Shown here: positions 36,333 through 45,108 of the stretch, in pieces
How positions within the stretch are numbered: the stretch's first letter is position 1
How the letters are laid out: the number at the start of each line of letters is the position of its first letter
Source: Fredinandcohnia onubensis
GTDB taxonomy: Bacteria; Bacillota; Bacilli; Bacillales; Bacillaceae_L
Assembly (NCBI RefSeq): GCF_002734215.1
Contig: NZ_NSEB01000014.1
Coordinates: 1 to 64,000, forward strand
Reading direction: 5' to 3'
Length of the DNA stretch: 64,000 bases
Notes under the pieces: model-generated
What the model saw: only the letters and a program-made list of their open reading frames with translations
Told to the model about the DNA's origin: nothing
Databases searched by the model: none
Program-made: the position numbers and the translations under genes

Positions 36333-37530
36333 ATATTACACGTGCTGAAATGATTCCGTTAATTTGCTTGATTCTTTCTAATATGCTAGGAACGATTTCG
36401 CCATTTACTTCATTATCAATGTCAATCATCGTATAGGCATATTCACCACGGCTACGGTTTACCATGTCTGCGATATTTAACTCATAATTAGAGATTGCAG
36501 ATGTGATTTGCCCCACCATGTTTGGTACGTTTTTATGAAAAGCTGTTACGCGTGTTTTTCCTGTATAAGGAAGAGCTGCGTTTGGAAAGTTCACAGAGTT
36601 TTTAATGTTTCCAGTTTCTAAGTATTCCTTCGTCTGACGAGCTGCCATAATCGCACAGTTTTCTTCGGATTCATTTGTAGAAGCACCAAGGTGTGGAGTA
36701 CAAATGGTGTTTTTCATTTTTAACACATTTTCATTAGGGAAGTCTGTCATATACTTTCCAACGATTCCATCTTCAAGTGCCACTGCCATATCGATTTCGT
36801 TCACAAGCTCTCCGCGTGAGAAGTTAATGATGTGAACGCCTGGCTTCATAATGCTGAAAGTTTGTTTATTAAACATTTCTTTTGTGTCCTTGGTTAAAGG
36901 TACATGAACGGTAATATAGTCTGACTCTGCAAAAAGCTGTTCAAGTGACATGGCACGCTGTACATTACGTGATAAGTTCCAAGCCGTATCAACTGAGATA
37001 AATGGGTCAAACCCGATAACATCCATATCTAAATCAAGCGCATCGTTTGCAACAAGTGCACCAATCGCACCTAAACCGATAACTCCAAGAGTTTTACCTT
37101 TGATTTCTTTTCCAACGAATTGTTTTTTCCCTTTTTCAACAAGTTGAGGTATTTGCTCACCTTTATCTTCTAATGTCTTTGTCCAAGCAATCCCTGAAAA
37201 AACATTACGGGATGTAGCCATTAATGCAGTTAATACCATTTCTTTTACTGCGTTTGCGTTGGCACCAGGTGTATTAAAAACAACAATCCCTTTCTCCGTA
37301 CATTTTTGGATTGGAATATTGTTAACACCAACACCAGCGCGTGCAATTGCTTTTAAGTTATCGCCAAACTCAAGGTCATGCATATCGAAGCTACGAACAA
37401 CAATCGCATCTGGGTTCTCACTTTGATCATCAATTACAAAACGGTCATTTTTGAACACCTTTAGTCCGCTTTCAGAAATATTATTTAATGTTTTAACCGT
37501 TTTTACCTGATTTTCAATAAGTGTGCTCAT
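36331..37530 (-). CDS. serA: D-3-phosphoglycerate dehydrogenase
   Basis: First step of serine synthesis: 3-phosphoglycerate to 3-phosphohydroxypyruvate. 399 residues with ARAGVGVNNIP, NAD motif GLGAIGALVANDA (near 152), INFSRGELV and the catalytic His in CTPHLGASTNESE, followed by a C-terminal ACT domain (about 325-399, HKNVPNMVGQI). It has a single ACT domain and lacks the long ASB insertion of B. subtilis SerA (525 residues). Upstream lie a ZTP-type aptamer and terminator, tying its expression to one-carbon status. Confidence 0.93.
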   Translation of the reverse strand: MSTLIENQVKTVKTLNNISESGLKVFKNDRFVIDDQSENPDAIVVRSFDMHDLEFGDNLKAIARAGVGVNNIPIQKCTEKGIVVFNTPGANANAVKEMVLTALMATSRNVFSGIAWTKTLEDKGEQIPQLVEKGKKQFVGKEIKGKTLGVIGLGAIGALVANDALDLDMDVIGFDPFISVDTAWNLSRNVQRAMSLEQLFAESDYITVHVPLTKDTKEMFNKQTFSIMKPGVHIINFSRGELVNEIDMAVALEDGIVGKYMTDFPNENVLKMKNTICTPHLGASTNESEENCAIMAARQTKEYLETGNIKNSVNFPNAALPYTGKTRVTAFHKNVPNMVGQITSAISNYELNIADMVNRSRGEYAYTMIDIDNEVNGEIVPSILERIKQINGIISARVI

Positions 37531-37635
37531 CTCGTCTACCTCACTTTTGATTAAGATTTTAACTAAAAAACTATTAATATAAAAATTTATGAATGTCTGG
37601 ATCTGTTAAAAGGATTGGCTTTTCGCCTCACGATA

Positions 37636-37669
37636 AACAGAAAGAGGCAAGGGACTTTCCCTTACCTCT
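37636..37669 (-). terminator. Riboswitch terminator upstream of serA
   Basis: On the minus strand AGAGGTAAGGGA-loop-TCCCTTGCCTCT followed by TTCTGTTT. It directly follows the aptamer and is the expected expression platform. Confidence 0.85.
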
Positions 37670-37742
37670 GCCCAGGCGAACGGCTCCGACACTATATGCT
37701 CCCTCGCGGTAATCCGCGTGCGCCAGTTACATATAGTCCTTT
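37668..37742 (-). ncRNA. ZTP (pfl-type) riboswitch aptamer upstream of serA
   Basis: Reading the minus strand, the leader contains AACTGGCG, a hairpin CGCGG-ATTA-CCGCG, the GGGAGC strand, and GCCGTTCGCCTGGGCA. ACTGGCG and CGCCTGGGCA are the conserved halves of the pfl/ZTP motif, which senses the purine intermediate ZTP/ZMP and normally controls one-carbon and purine genes. Serine feeds one-carbon units through GlyA, so control of serA fits. Confidence 0.75.
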
Positions 37743-37873
37743 TGATTTGTAAGTATGATACCAAGTTTTTTGATATATTTCAAGTTTTAATTAATTAAAA
37801 TTTTTTGACGATAAATGTTTCTTAGAAAAAGTGAAAATAACGGGGAGAGGAGTGTGGGGAGAGTGATTCAGGT

Positions 37874-37902
37874 AAAAAAAGAGGGAAACCTACGTTTCCC
37901 TC
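37874..37902 (-). terminator. Terminator of metNIQ
   Basis: GAGGGAAA-CCTAC-GTTTCCCTC stem; the minus strand then reads a T7 run. Confidence 0.88.
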
Positions 37903-37914
37903 AGCTACTTGTTA

Positions 37915-38760
37915 TTACCAGCCAATATTTTCTAGTGGAACAAAGGTTGGAATCAGTGCTCCGCCATATTCTTTGTTGATGAATTCAGCTGTATCTTCTT
38001 CCTGGAATAGCTCAGCAATGCGTTTATATGTTTCATTATCTTTGTCTTCTTTGTTCACTGCAATAATGTTGAGGTAGTCAATTGCTGTTTCACTTTCATG
38101 GAAAATGGAGTCATTAACCGGATTTAAACCAGCATCTCTTGCAAATCCGTTATTGATGATACCCGCATCGACATCAGGCAAAGCTCTTGGGATTTGAGCA
38201 GGAGCCGTTGGAATTAATTCGATATTTTTAGGATTTTCAATTACAGCTTCCTCAATTGTTCCGAGACCATCATAATCATCCACTAGTTTGAGCAGTCCAG
38301 CCTCTTGTAACAAGAGAAGAGCTCTTCCTTGGTTAGATACATCGTTTGGTAAGGCAATTTTCGCACCATCTTTAATTTCATTTACATCCTTAAGATTGTC
38401 AGAGTAAATAGCCATTGGCGCAAGATACGTAGTTGCAATTGGAACTAGGTCTAAATTGTGCTCTACAATAAATTGGTCAAAGTAGGCAACAGTCTGGAAT
38501 GAATTGGCATCCAATTCGCCATCAGCAAGTGCATTGTTTGGAAGAACATAGTCACTAAATGAGACAAGTTCAATCTCGATTCCTTCTTTGGCTGCTTTTT
38601 CAGATACAAAGTCCCAAGTGCGAGTGTCTGTACCAGTGATACCGATTTTAACGTGTTTTGTTTCAGAATCTTTTTCTTTTCCACTTGCGCTATTGTTAGA
38701 GCAAGCAGCTGTGAATGCTACTAATACCACTAGTAGAACTGTTAATGCAAATTTTTTCAT
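37915..38760 (-). CDS. metQ: Methionine ABC transporter substrate-binding lipoprotein
   Basis: NlpA/MetQ family, 281 residues. The signal peptide ends in a lipobox FTAAC with Cys20 as the lipidated residue. NLDLVPIATTYLAPMAIYS, ALPNDVSNQGRALLLLQEAGL and PEN-type substrate loops are typical. It binds methionine outside the membrane and delivers it to MetI/MetN. Last gene of metN-metI-metQ under a SAM riboswitch. Confidence 0.95.
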   Translation of the reverse strand: MKKFALTVLLVVLVAFTAACSNNSASGKEKDSETKHVKIGITGTDTRTWDFVSEKAAKEGIEIELVSFSDYVLPNNALADGELDANSFQTVAYFDQFIVEHNLDLVPIATTYLAPMAIYSDNLKDVNEIKDGAKIALPNDVSNQGRALLLLQEAGLLKLVDDYDGLGTIEEAVIENPKNIELIPTAPAQIPRALPDVDAGIINNGFARDAGLNPVNDSIFHESETAIDYLNIIAVNKEDKDNETYKRIAELFQEEDTAEFINKEYGGALIPTFVPLENIGW

Positions 38761-38778
38761 GTTGTGTTTCCTCCTAAG

Positions 38779-39429
38779 TTATCTTCTTCGTATTTTTTTA
38801 GATAAGGTGTTGCCGAATGATTGTAAGCCTTGAACCATTATAATCAGAATGACAACAGTGATAATCATTGTAATAGTGTCAAAGCGCTGATAGCCATAGT
38901 TAATGGCCAGGTCGCCAATTCCTCCGCCACCGACTGTACCAGCCATGGCAGATGCACCAATCAGCCCGATTGTTGCAATGGTGAAGTTTACAACTAATGA
39001 ACTGAGCGCTTCTGGAAGCAAGAACCGGAAAATCGTTTGGAAGGGAGTAGCCCCCATCGCATTGGCTGCTTCCAGCACACCCTCGTCCACTTCAAGTAGT
39101 GAGCTTTCTACTAATCTCGCAATATATGGCCCGGCGTAAAAGACGAGTGGAACAATCGCGGCAGGTGTGCCAATAGATGTTCCGACGATCAATCGGGTAA
39201 CCGGAATTATCGCGACTAGTAAAATGATGAACGGGACGGAGCGAAAAATATTAATAATTGCATTTACAATGGTAAAAACGGGTCGATTTTCAAGCATCTG
39301 TCCTTTACGGGTGACAAAAAGCAGAATTCCTAATGGCAGCCCGAGTACAATTGAAAAGATAAAGGAAAACCCGACCATTTGGATCGTTTCAATGACCGCT
39401 TCGATGATCTGATCTGAATTAACTAGCAT
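38779..39429 (-). CDS. metI: Methionine ABC transporter permease
   Basis: 216 residues with five or six membrane helices and the BPD_transp_1 EAA-type loop (EAANAMGATPFQTIFRFLLPEA). It overlaps metN by 11 bp and lies 18 bp upstream of metQ, in the standard order. Confidence 0.94.
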   Translation of the reverse strand: MLVNSDQIIEAVIETIQMVGFSFIFSIVLGLPLGILLFVTRKGQMLENRPVFTIVNAIINIFRSVPFIILLVAIIPVTRLIVGTSIGTPAAIVPLVFYAGPYIARLVESSLLEVDEGVLEAANAMGATPFQTIFRFLLPEALSSLVVNFTIATIGLIGASAMAGTVGGGGIGDLAINYGYQRFDTITMIITVVILIIMVQGLQSFGNTLSKKIRRR

Positions 39430-40450
39430 GGGATGTCACTTCCTTGAAGCTGATTTGTTTGGACTGCAGATACGTTAAGGCGCGTTTTACTTCGGCATCA
39501 GGTCCCTGAATTTCTACAATTAGGTTACCAAATGGAATCCCTTGAAGCTCTGTGATACTACCGTAGAGCACGTTGATATCAATATCCAGTTTCTTGGCGA
39601 GTTGCGATAAAAACGGCTTGCCTGTTGACTGGCCGATAAAGCTAATGCGAAAAATATTCTGGGAACCTTGATTTTCTTTAATCATGTTTAAGATAGATTC
39701 AGGAATTTGATCATGCATTACCGTGCTGACAAAGTTTTGTGCGGTTTGAGTCTTTGGAGCGGAAAAGACATCAAAGACGGTTCCTTCCTCAATAACTTGT
39801 CCTGCTTCCATGACAGCTACGCGGTCACAGATTTCTCTAATCACGGACATTTCATGGGTAATCATTAAAATCGTAATATTGTATTCTTGATTGATTTTTT
39901 TCAATAGCTGCAAAATCGAGCTGGTTGTCTGAGGATCCAACGCAGAGGTTGCCTCATCGCAAAGCAGAATCGAAGGTTGAGTTGCCAAGGCTCTGGCGAT
40001 GCCAACCCGCTGCTTTTGCCCACCGGAAAGCTGATCCGGATAGACATCCGCCTTATCGCCTAATCCTACGAATTCAAGTAGTTCTGTAACCCGATTTTTT
40101 ATTTGCTCTTTTGGAGTCTTACTTAAGATAAGAGGCATTGCGACATTTGCGTAAACTGTTTTTGAGTTTAAAAGGTTAAAGTGTTGGAACACCATTCCAA
40201 TATTTTTCTTTACCTCACGGATTTTCTTTTCTGGGAGTGTCATTAGGTCATGGCCATCAACAATCACTTTTCCAGAGGTTGGGCGTTCAAGGAAATTCAC
40301 ACAACGGATTAATGAACTTTTGCCGGCACCACTATATCCGACTACTCCGTAGATTTCCCCTTTGTTAATTTTTAAATTGACGTTATTTAAAGCGTGAACT
40401 TGTTTGCCGCCGCTGTCATATACCTTAATCAAATCCTGAAACTCTATCAC
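39419..40450 (-). CDS. metN: Methionine ABC transporter ATP-binding protein
   Basis: 343 residues. Walker A GYSGAGKSS near residue 38, Q-loop VFQHFNLL, signature LSGGQKQRVG, Walker B LLCDEATSALDP, switch His in MITHEM, and the C-terminal NIL methionine-sensing domain (about 265-343, FRISFIGQSTGKPF). First gene of the operon downstream of the S-box leader. Confidence 0.96.
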   Translation of the reverse strand: MIEFQDLIKVYDSGGKQVHALNNVNLKINKGEIYGVVGYSGAGKSSLIRCVNFLERPTSGKVIVDGHDLMTLPEKKIREVKKNIGMVFQHFNLLNSKTVYANVAMPLILSKTPKEQIKNRVTELLEFVGLGDKADVYPDQLSGGQKQRVGIARALATQPSILLCDEATSALDPQTTSSILQLLKKINQEYNITILMITHEMSVIREICDRVAVMEAGQVIEEGTVFDVFSAPKTQTAQNFVSTVMHDQIPESILNMIKENQGSQNIFRISFIGQSTGKPFLSQLAKKLDIDINVLYGSITELQGIPFGNLIVEIQGPDAEVKRALTYLQSKQISFKEVTSHAS

Positions 40451-40567
40451 TTTATGATCTCCTTTCGTCTTTCCCTTAAAAAGTTCTTCTTCATGGAGAA
40501 GAAGGACATTATTCTCTAAATTAGGATCAATCTCTCATTGGATAAGAAAAATATTATATTATAAAAA

Positions 40568-40598
40568 TATAAAAGCCCTCTTCAGACAGAAGAGGGCA
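40568..40598 (-). terminator. Terminator of the SAM riboswitch
   Basis: Minus strand GCCCTCTTC-TGTC-GAAGAGGGC, then TTTTATATTTTT. Forms when SAM is bound. Confidence 0.88.
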
Positions 40599-40619
40599 GA
40601 AAGTTAATTCCGATATCCT

Positions 40620-40719
40620 CTTCTTATCTCTCAAGATCACTTGCTGGAATTGGCACGGTACAAATCGTCCGTTGCCGAGGTTTCACAGGGCCAGTCCCTC
40701 CGCCTCTCTTGATAAGAAG
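40620..40719 (-). ncRNA. SAM-I (S-box) riboswitch of metNIQ
   Basis: The minus strand reads CTTATCAAGAGAGGCGGAGGGA, CTGGCCCTGTGAAACCTCGG and CAACGG before the closing CTTGAGAGATAAG strand, the full S-box consensus. It turns off methionine uptake when S-adenosylmethionine is plentiful. Confidence 0.96.
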
Positions 40720-40846
40720 TATTTTTAATATGTTTTACACTATACATCTGGAATTTGTTATTGTCAATATATTTTATATAATTATATTATTGTTACTTTC
40801 AGAAAAGAGTTATTGTATGATAATTTAAACATTATTATGGATAAAG

Positions 40847-41557
40847 TTATTTATTTGGTCCATAAACACGACTTTCAATTGATTTGGATTCACCTTTTAG
40901 TCGTTTAACTAGTGTTTCTTTCCAATTCGCTGCAAGGTAATTGCAGTCTGCAAGTTTCGCAGCTGCCTCCATATCCTCTTTCTTTTCATGCATGACTTCA
41001 TTGCAACGAGCAATGGTCCATTCAGGGTATGGGCGTTCCACTAACTTGATTTTATCCTGCTCTTTAACAATGCCTTCTTTGACAACGCGGAAATACCATC
41101 CGGTTCGTCCGCTATTTTGAATCCGTAATGCAAAATCTAGTACTTTAAAGCGGCGAGCAGGCTTCCAGCACGGCTGACGTGGTTGTGAAACTTGAACCAA
41201 AGCCTCTCCAACCTCATAAATATCCCCGATGCAAACATTGGATTCATCGAGCCCCACAATAGAGAAGTTTTCTCCCATTGTTCCAGCCACAATTTGATCA
41301 TGATTCAATTCACTTTGCCATTTTTCATAATGAGTTGCTGCATAGGCCAGAACGGCTTTTTCAGGTCCGCCGTGATTTTTTAAATCAGCTTGACCATCAC
41401 CGGTTAAACTCTCTTTACCAAGCATTACCGGATTATGAATGGGTTCTTTAAAAATACCACTTGTCCATTCTTTATCCATAAGCTTTTTCGCATTTGGGTC
41501 ACCCATAGTTTTGGGTTTGCCAATAAATAATTGGTTTATGTATGGTTGGTTGGCCAT
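40847..41557 (-). CDS. MOSC-domain protein, YiiM-like
   Basis: 236 residues from the ATG at 41557 (AGAGGTGATAACG upstream); a more distal start would add 19 residues without family support. KNHGGPEKAVLAYA and QPRQPCWKPARRF, with a conserved Cys, are MOSC/YiiM signatures; YiiM-type proteins with molybdenum cofactor reduce N-hydroxylated compounds. C-terminal 3-alpha domain follows. Monocistronic. Confidence 0.88.
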   Translation of the reverse strand: MANQPYINQLFIGKPKTMGDPNAKKLMDKEWTSGIFKEPIHNPVMLGKESLTGDGQADLKNHGGPEKAVLAYAATHYEKWQSELNHDQIVAGTMGENFSIVGLDESNVCIGDIYEVGEALVQVSQPRQPCWKPARRFKVLDFALRIQNSGRTGWYFRVVKEGIVKEQDKIKLVERPYPEWTIARCNEVMHEKKEDMEAAAKLADCNYLAANWKETLVKRLKGESKSIESRVYGPNK

Positions 41558-41729
41558 TTTCGTTATCACCTCTAGTTTTAGTTTACCACGGTTGAATAGA
41601 GGAAATCTGTCCAATTATGGCTGAAGTGATGGTAATTTCTTTTAATTCAAACTATTGAAACAAGCGGTGGCGAGTTATACTATTGAATTAAAAGCTTCTA
41701 ATGGTTGTTTTAGATTGAGGAGGGTAACC

Positions 41730-42707
41730 ATGGATAAGAAAAAAATCATTATGTTAAGTACAGGTGGGACAATTGCCAGTAAACGAAATCCAGAAACGGG
41801 GCTGTTAACAGCTGGTGTGATGTCTGGTGAAGAACTATCTGAAATGTGTGATCTCCCTTCATATATAGATGTTGATGTGATATCTGTCTTTCAGATACCT
41901 AGTAATCATATGACGTTTGGTCATTTAATTACTTTGAAGGAAAAGATTGAAGAGGTCTTTGAAAGCCCAGATATAGATGGAGTAGTAGTCACTCATGGGA
42001 CGGATACATTAGAAGAAACGGCATATTTCTTAGATTTAGTTATTGCTGATGAAAGGCCAGTTGTGATTACTGGTTCACAGCGGGGACCTCAAGTGAATGG
42101 AACGGATGCCTTTGTTAACTTGCGCCAATCCATTCTATTAGCTGCATATCCAGAATGTAGGGGGCTTGGAACGGTTGCTTTATTTAATGAGAGGATTTTT
42201 TCTGGGCGATACATCAAGAAAAAACATGCTTCAAACGTAGATGGATTTACGTCTTTTGGCTTCGGTTACCTAGGAATTGTGGATCAAGATACAATATTTA
42301 TCTACCAAAAACCAGTAAAACGAGAAACATATACTTTGAAAACCTCATTACCTACTGTTGAGCTTGTAAAAACCTCACTTGGTTCAGATGGTAAGTTTAT
42401 AGATTGTGCCGCTGATCATGGGGCTAAAGGAATAATTGTAGAAGCCCCTGGTAGAGGTCATGCACCACCATATATCCTCGATAGTGTTAAAAGAGCGGTT
42501 GAAAAAGGAATATATGTACTTCTTACAACAAGTGCAGAGGAAGGGGAAGTAAAGACAGTTTATGACTTCCCAGGAAGTGCTTGGTCCTTACAAAATGCGG
42601 GAGTCCTATTAGCTAGTGATTATGACAGCAAGAAGGCAAGAATTAAATTAGCGGTTCTGATAGCTGCGGGCATTAAAAATATTAATGAAGGTCATTTTCA
42701 TCATTAA
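41730..42707 (+). CDS. L-asparaginase
   Basis: Hydrolyses asparagine to aspartate and ammonia. 325 residues from the ATG at 41730 (GAGGAGGGTAACC upstream). Both catalytic threonine motifs are visible: LSTGGTIAS near residue 12 and VVTHGTDTLEETAYFLDL near 85. No signal peptide with this start, so cytosolic; the longer frame from 41655 has no ribosome binding site. Confidence 0.92.
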   Translation: MDKKKIIMLSTGGTIASKRNPETGLLTAGVMSGEELSEMCDLPSYIDVDVISVFQIPSNHMTFGHLITLKEKIEEVFESPDIDGVVVTHGTDTLEETAYFLDLVIADERPVVITGSQRGPQVNGTDAFVNLRQSILLAAYPECRGLGTVALFNERIFSGRYIKKKHASNVDGFTSFGFGYLGIVDQDTIFIYQKPVKRETYTLKTSLPTVELVKTSLGSDGKFIDCAADHGAKGIIVEAPGRGHAPPYILDSVKRAVEKGIYVLLTTSAEEGEVKTVYDFPGSAWSLQNAGVLLASDYDSKKARIKLAVLIAAGIKNINEGHFHH

Positions 42708-43028
42708 ATTCTAGGAAAAGGATAGGTTCATTTGTTATTTGCAAACTATGCAAAGACGGTGGACCTGTCCTTTTTGTCGGTTTTAGTAGTAGTTTGTAAC
42801 ATTTTGGGACGAGGGACCTGTCCCCTTGTCCCACTAACTGGCAAATTATTGGCTCAGGCATGTTTTGAGCGGATAAAAGGTGGTTTGATGTGATTAGCTC
42901 GTTTTGGTAGCGTTTACACTCGCTAATTGAATCATATGCATATGACTTTCCGAGATACCCTTGATAATGGTTTTAAAGATGTTACGATAAATACGTTGTT
43001 AAAATATTTACCACAAGGGAGACATTTG
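42708..43028. other. Intergenic region upstream of proC
   Basis: Holds GGACCTGTCC-type repeat pieces (42743-42780 and 42805-42833), a small hairpin GCTCA/TGAGC near 42852-42869, and a cre-like TGGTAGCGTTTACA at 42905-42918 (13 of 14). I looked for a T-box leader, which precedes proline genes in B. subtilis, and did not find its conserved tail. Confidence 0.45.
42805..42833. repeat. GGGAC/GTCCC dispersed palindrome
   Basis: TGGGAC-GAGGGACCTGTCCCC-TTGTCCCA, nearly identical to the copy at 24552. Confidence 0.8.
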
Positions 43029-43883
43029 ATGTTACATGAAAAAACAATCGCTTTTATAGGGGCAGGATCAATGGCAGAGGCAATGATTTCAGGTATTGTT
43101 GCAGCTGGAAAAGTCCCTTCGAATCAGATTTTTGTTACCAACCGTTCGAATACAGTACGACTACAACAGCTTGAAGAAAATTATAAAATAAAAGGTTTAA
43201 CAAGCCAACATCTAAACCTACGAAATATCGATATGATCGTCCTCGCAATGAAGCCTAAGGATGCAGAAATTGCATTACAGTCCATCAAAGATTCACTTCA
43301 ACCGAACCAACTCGTTTTATCCGTTCTAGCGGGTATTACCACAACCTACATGGAGCAGCATTTACCAGCGGGGCAACAGGTGATTCGGGTGATGCCGAAT
43401 ACATCTAGCATGATTGGAGAGTCTGCAACAGCAATTTCAGCTGGTTCCACGACTACTACTGAAAATATGTTACTAGCAAAAGACCTACTCGAATCAATTG
43501 GAGAAGTTTACGAAATTCCAGAGGACCAAATGGATGTGTTTACAGGAGTAGCGGGTAGTGGACCTGCTTATATTTATTATCTAATGGAACATATGGAAGC
43601 AACAGTGAGAAAAGCAGGATTACAGGAAAATGTGACAAGAGATATTATTGCTCAAACGATTGTCGGGGCAGCAAAAATGATTCAGCAACAGAATGAGACA
43701 CCGACCACATTACGAGAAAATGTGACTTCCCCAAATGGAACCACAGCTGCGGGTTTAGCAGCCTTAGATAAAAACGGTGGCGGTAAGGCGATCTCACAAG
43801 CTATTAAACATGCAGCAAAGCGTTCCCAAGAAATCAGTTCACAGCTTGAAGGCGCTACTGAGAAAAAAGTTCAAGCTGTTTAA
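43029..43883 (+). CDS. proC: Pyrroline-5-carboxylate reductase
   Basis: Last step of proline synthesis. The ATG at 43029 (AGGGAGA upstream) gives 284 residues starting MLHEKTIAFIGAGSMAEAMISG, the NADPH-binding loop. VRVMPNTSSMIGESATAI and VAGSGPAYIYYLMEHME with SPNGTTAAGL near the end are the family signatures. Followed by proB and proA, so the complete glutamate-to-proline route is in one cluster. Confidence 0.94.
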   Translation: MLHEKTIAFIGAGSMAEAMISGIVAAGKVPSNQIFVTNRSNTVRLQQLEENYKIKGLTSQHLNLRNIDMIVLAMKPKDAEIALQSIKDSLQPNQLVLSVLAGITTTYMEQHLPAGQQVIRVMPNTSSMIGESATAISAGSTTTTENMLLAKDLLESIGEVYEIPEDQMDVFTGVAGSGPAYIYYLMEHMEATVRKAGLQENVTRDIIAQTIVGAAKMIQQQNETPTTLRENVTSPNGTTAAGLAALDKNGGGKAISQAIKHAAKRSQEISSQLEGATEKKVQAV

Positions 43884-43904
43884 CATAAGCATATAACCCT
43901 TTTA

Positions 43905-43939
43905 CGGGCGATAAGCGCTTGTAAAAGTATTATCGTCCG
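43905..43939 (+). other. Hairpin between proC and proB
   Basis: CGGGCGATAA / TTATCGTCCG 10-bp stem with one G-T pair and a 15-base loop, no T-run. May tune expression between the genes. Confidence 0.5.
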
Positions 43940-43973
43940 GCAATCAAAAACAAAACAGATAAGGATTGATCGG

Positions 43974-45095
43974 ATGTCCATAGAAAAAAGAGTTGTTATT
44001 AAGGTCGGAAGTAGCTCGTTAACGAGTCGTCACGGAGAAATTAGTAAGATAAAACTAGAAAAACTGACGAATGAAATTGCCGAGCTGAAGGATGCGGGGC
44101 ACGAGGTTGTCCTTGTATCATCAGGGGCGGTCGCTGCTGGATATAGAAAGCTTGGTTGTCTTAAACGCCCAGATTCATTACCGGAAAAACAAGCAGCTGC
44201 ATCGATTGGTCAAGGATTATTAATGGAATCGTATTCCCACCTCTTTTTATCGCACGGCTATGTGGCTTCGCAAATCTTAATTTTAAGAAGCGACTTTTTG
44301 GATGAATCACGTTATCAAAACGTTCGTAACACGTTGAATGTTTTATTAGAACGGGGGATTATTCCAATCGTTAATGAAAATGACACGCTTTCGACAGAGC
44401 GTTTGAACTTTGGTGATAATGATACATTGGCGGCTAAAGTTGCTGGATTAGTGGATGCCGACCAACTGGTCATTTTATCTGATATAGATGGTTTATATGA
44501 TAAAAACCCGACCGCACATGAGGATGCTAAGCTAATTGAGCGAGTGTCTGAAATTACGGATGAAATCGAGAATGCTGCGGGTGGTTCTGGAAGTGCTGTT
44601 GGTACAGGTGGCATGAAGTCTAAAATTGAAGCCGTGAAGATTGCAATGGCTTCTGGGATTTCCACCTTTTTAGGAAATGCGAATAAAGAAAATATCATCG
44701 TGGATGCCGTGGAAGAAAAGGCGACGGGTACGTATTTTGATTGTAAAAAATCTGTGACAATACTTAATCAAAAGAAAAAGTGGATCGCTTTTCACTCAGG
44801 GTCTAAGGGAGAAATAATCATAAATGCGGATGCAACAGAGAGAATTGTAAAGAACAGAAAGAGCCTACGGCTAAAGGAAGTTCTTCAGGTCGAAGGTAGG
44901 TTTGAAAAAGGTGCTGTTGTTCGTGTAGTGGGATCGGATGAAGAAGAAATAGCCAGAGGTTTGGTGAAAATCTCTTCAGAGGATTTAGGACGGATGCTAC
45001 AGTCTCAAAGAGATCAAGTAATCGATTCCACTGTCATTATGGAAATAGGAGATTTTGTTTGTCATATTGATGCACCAATCACGATTGGGGTTTAA
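43974..45095 (+). CDS. proB: Glutamate 5-kinase
   Basis: Phosphorylates glutamate, the committed and usually proline-inhibited step. 373 residues: amino-acid kinase domain (VVIKVGSSSLTSRHG; GTGGMKSKIEAVKIA) and a C-terminal PUA domain (about 280-360). 14 bp before proA. Confidence 0.95.
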   Translation: MSIEKRVVIKVGSSSLTSRHGEISKIKLEKLTNEIAELKDAGHEVVLVSSGAVAAGYRKLGCLKRPDSLPEKQAAASIGQGLLMESYSHLFLSHGYVASQILILRSDFLDESRYQNVRNTLNVLLERGIIPIVNENDTLSTERLNFGDNDTLAAKVAGLVDADQLVILSDIDGLYDKNPTAHEDAKLIERVSEITDEIENAAGGSGSAVGTGGMKSKIEAVKIAMASGISTFLGNANKENIIVDAVEEKATGTYFDCKKSVTILNQKKKWIAFHSGSKGEIIINADATERIVKNRKSLRLKEVLQVEGRFEKGAVVRVVGSDEEEIARGLVKISSEDLGRMLQSQRDQVIDSTVIMEIGDFVCHIDAPITIGV

Positions 45096-45108
45096 GAGGA
45101 GGAATTAG

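Noticed and set aside
34744..42918. Two cre-like sequences (34744-34757 and 42905-42918)
   Set aside because: Each has one mismatch at the same position and no other support; kept only as notes in the intergenic entries, not as regulatory features.
42708..43973. T-box leader for the proline genes
   Set aside because: The conserved T-box tail and specifier-loop features are not visible; only a short hairpin (43905-43939) and repeats were found.
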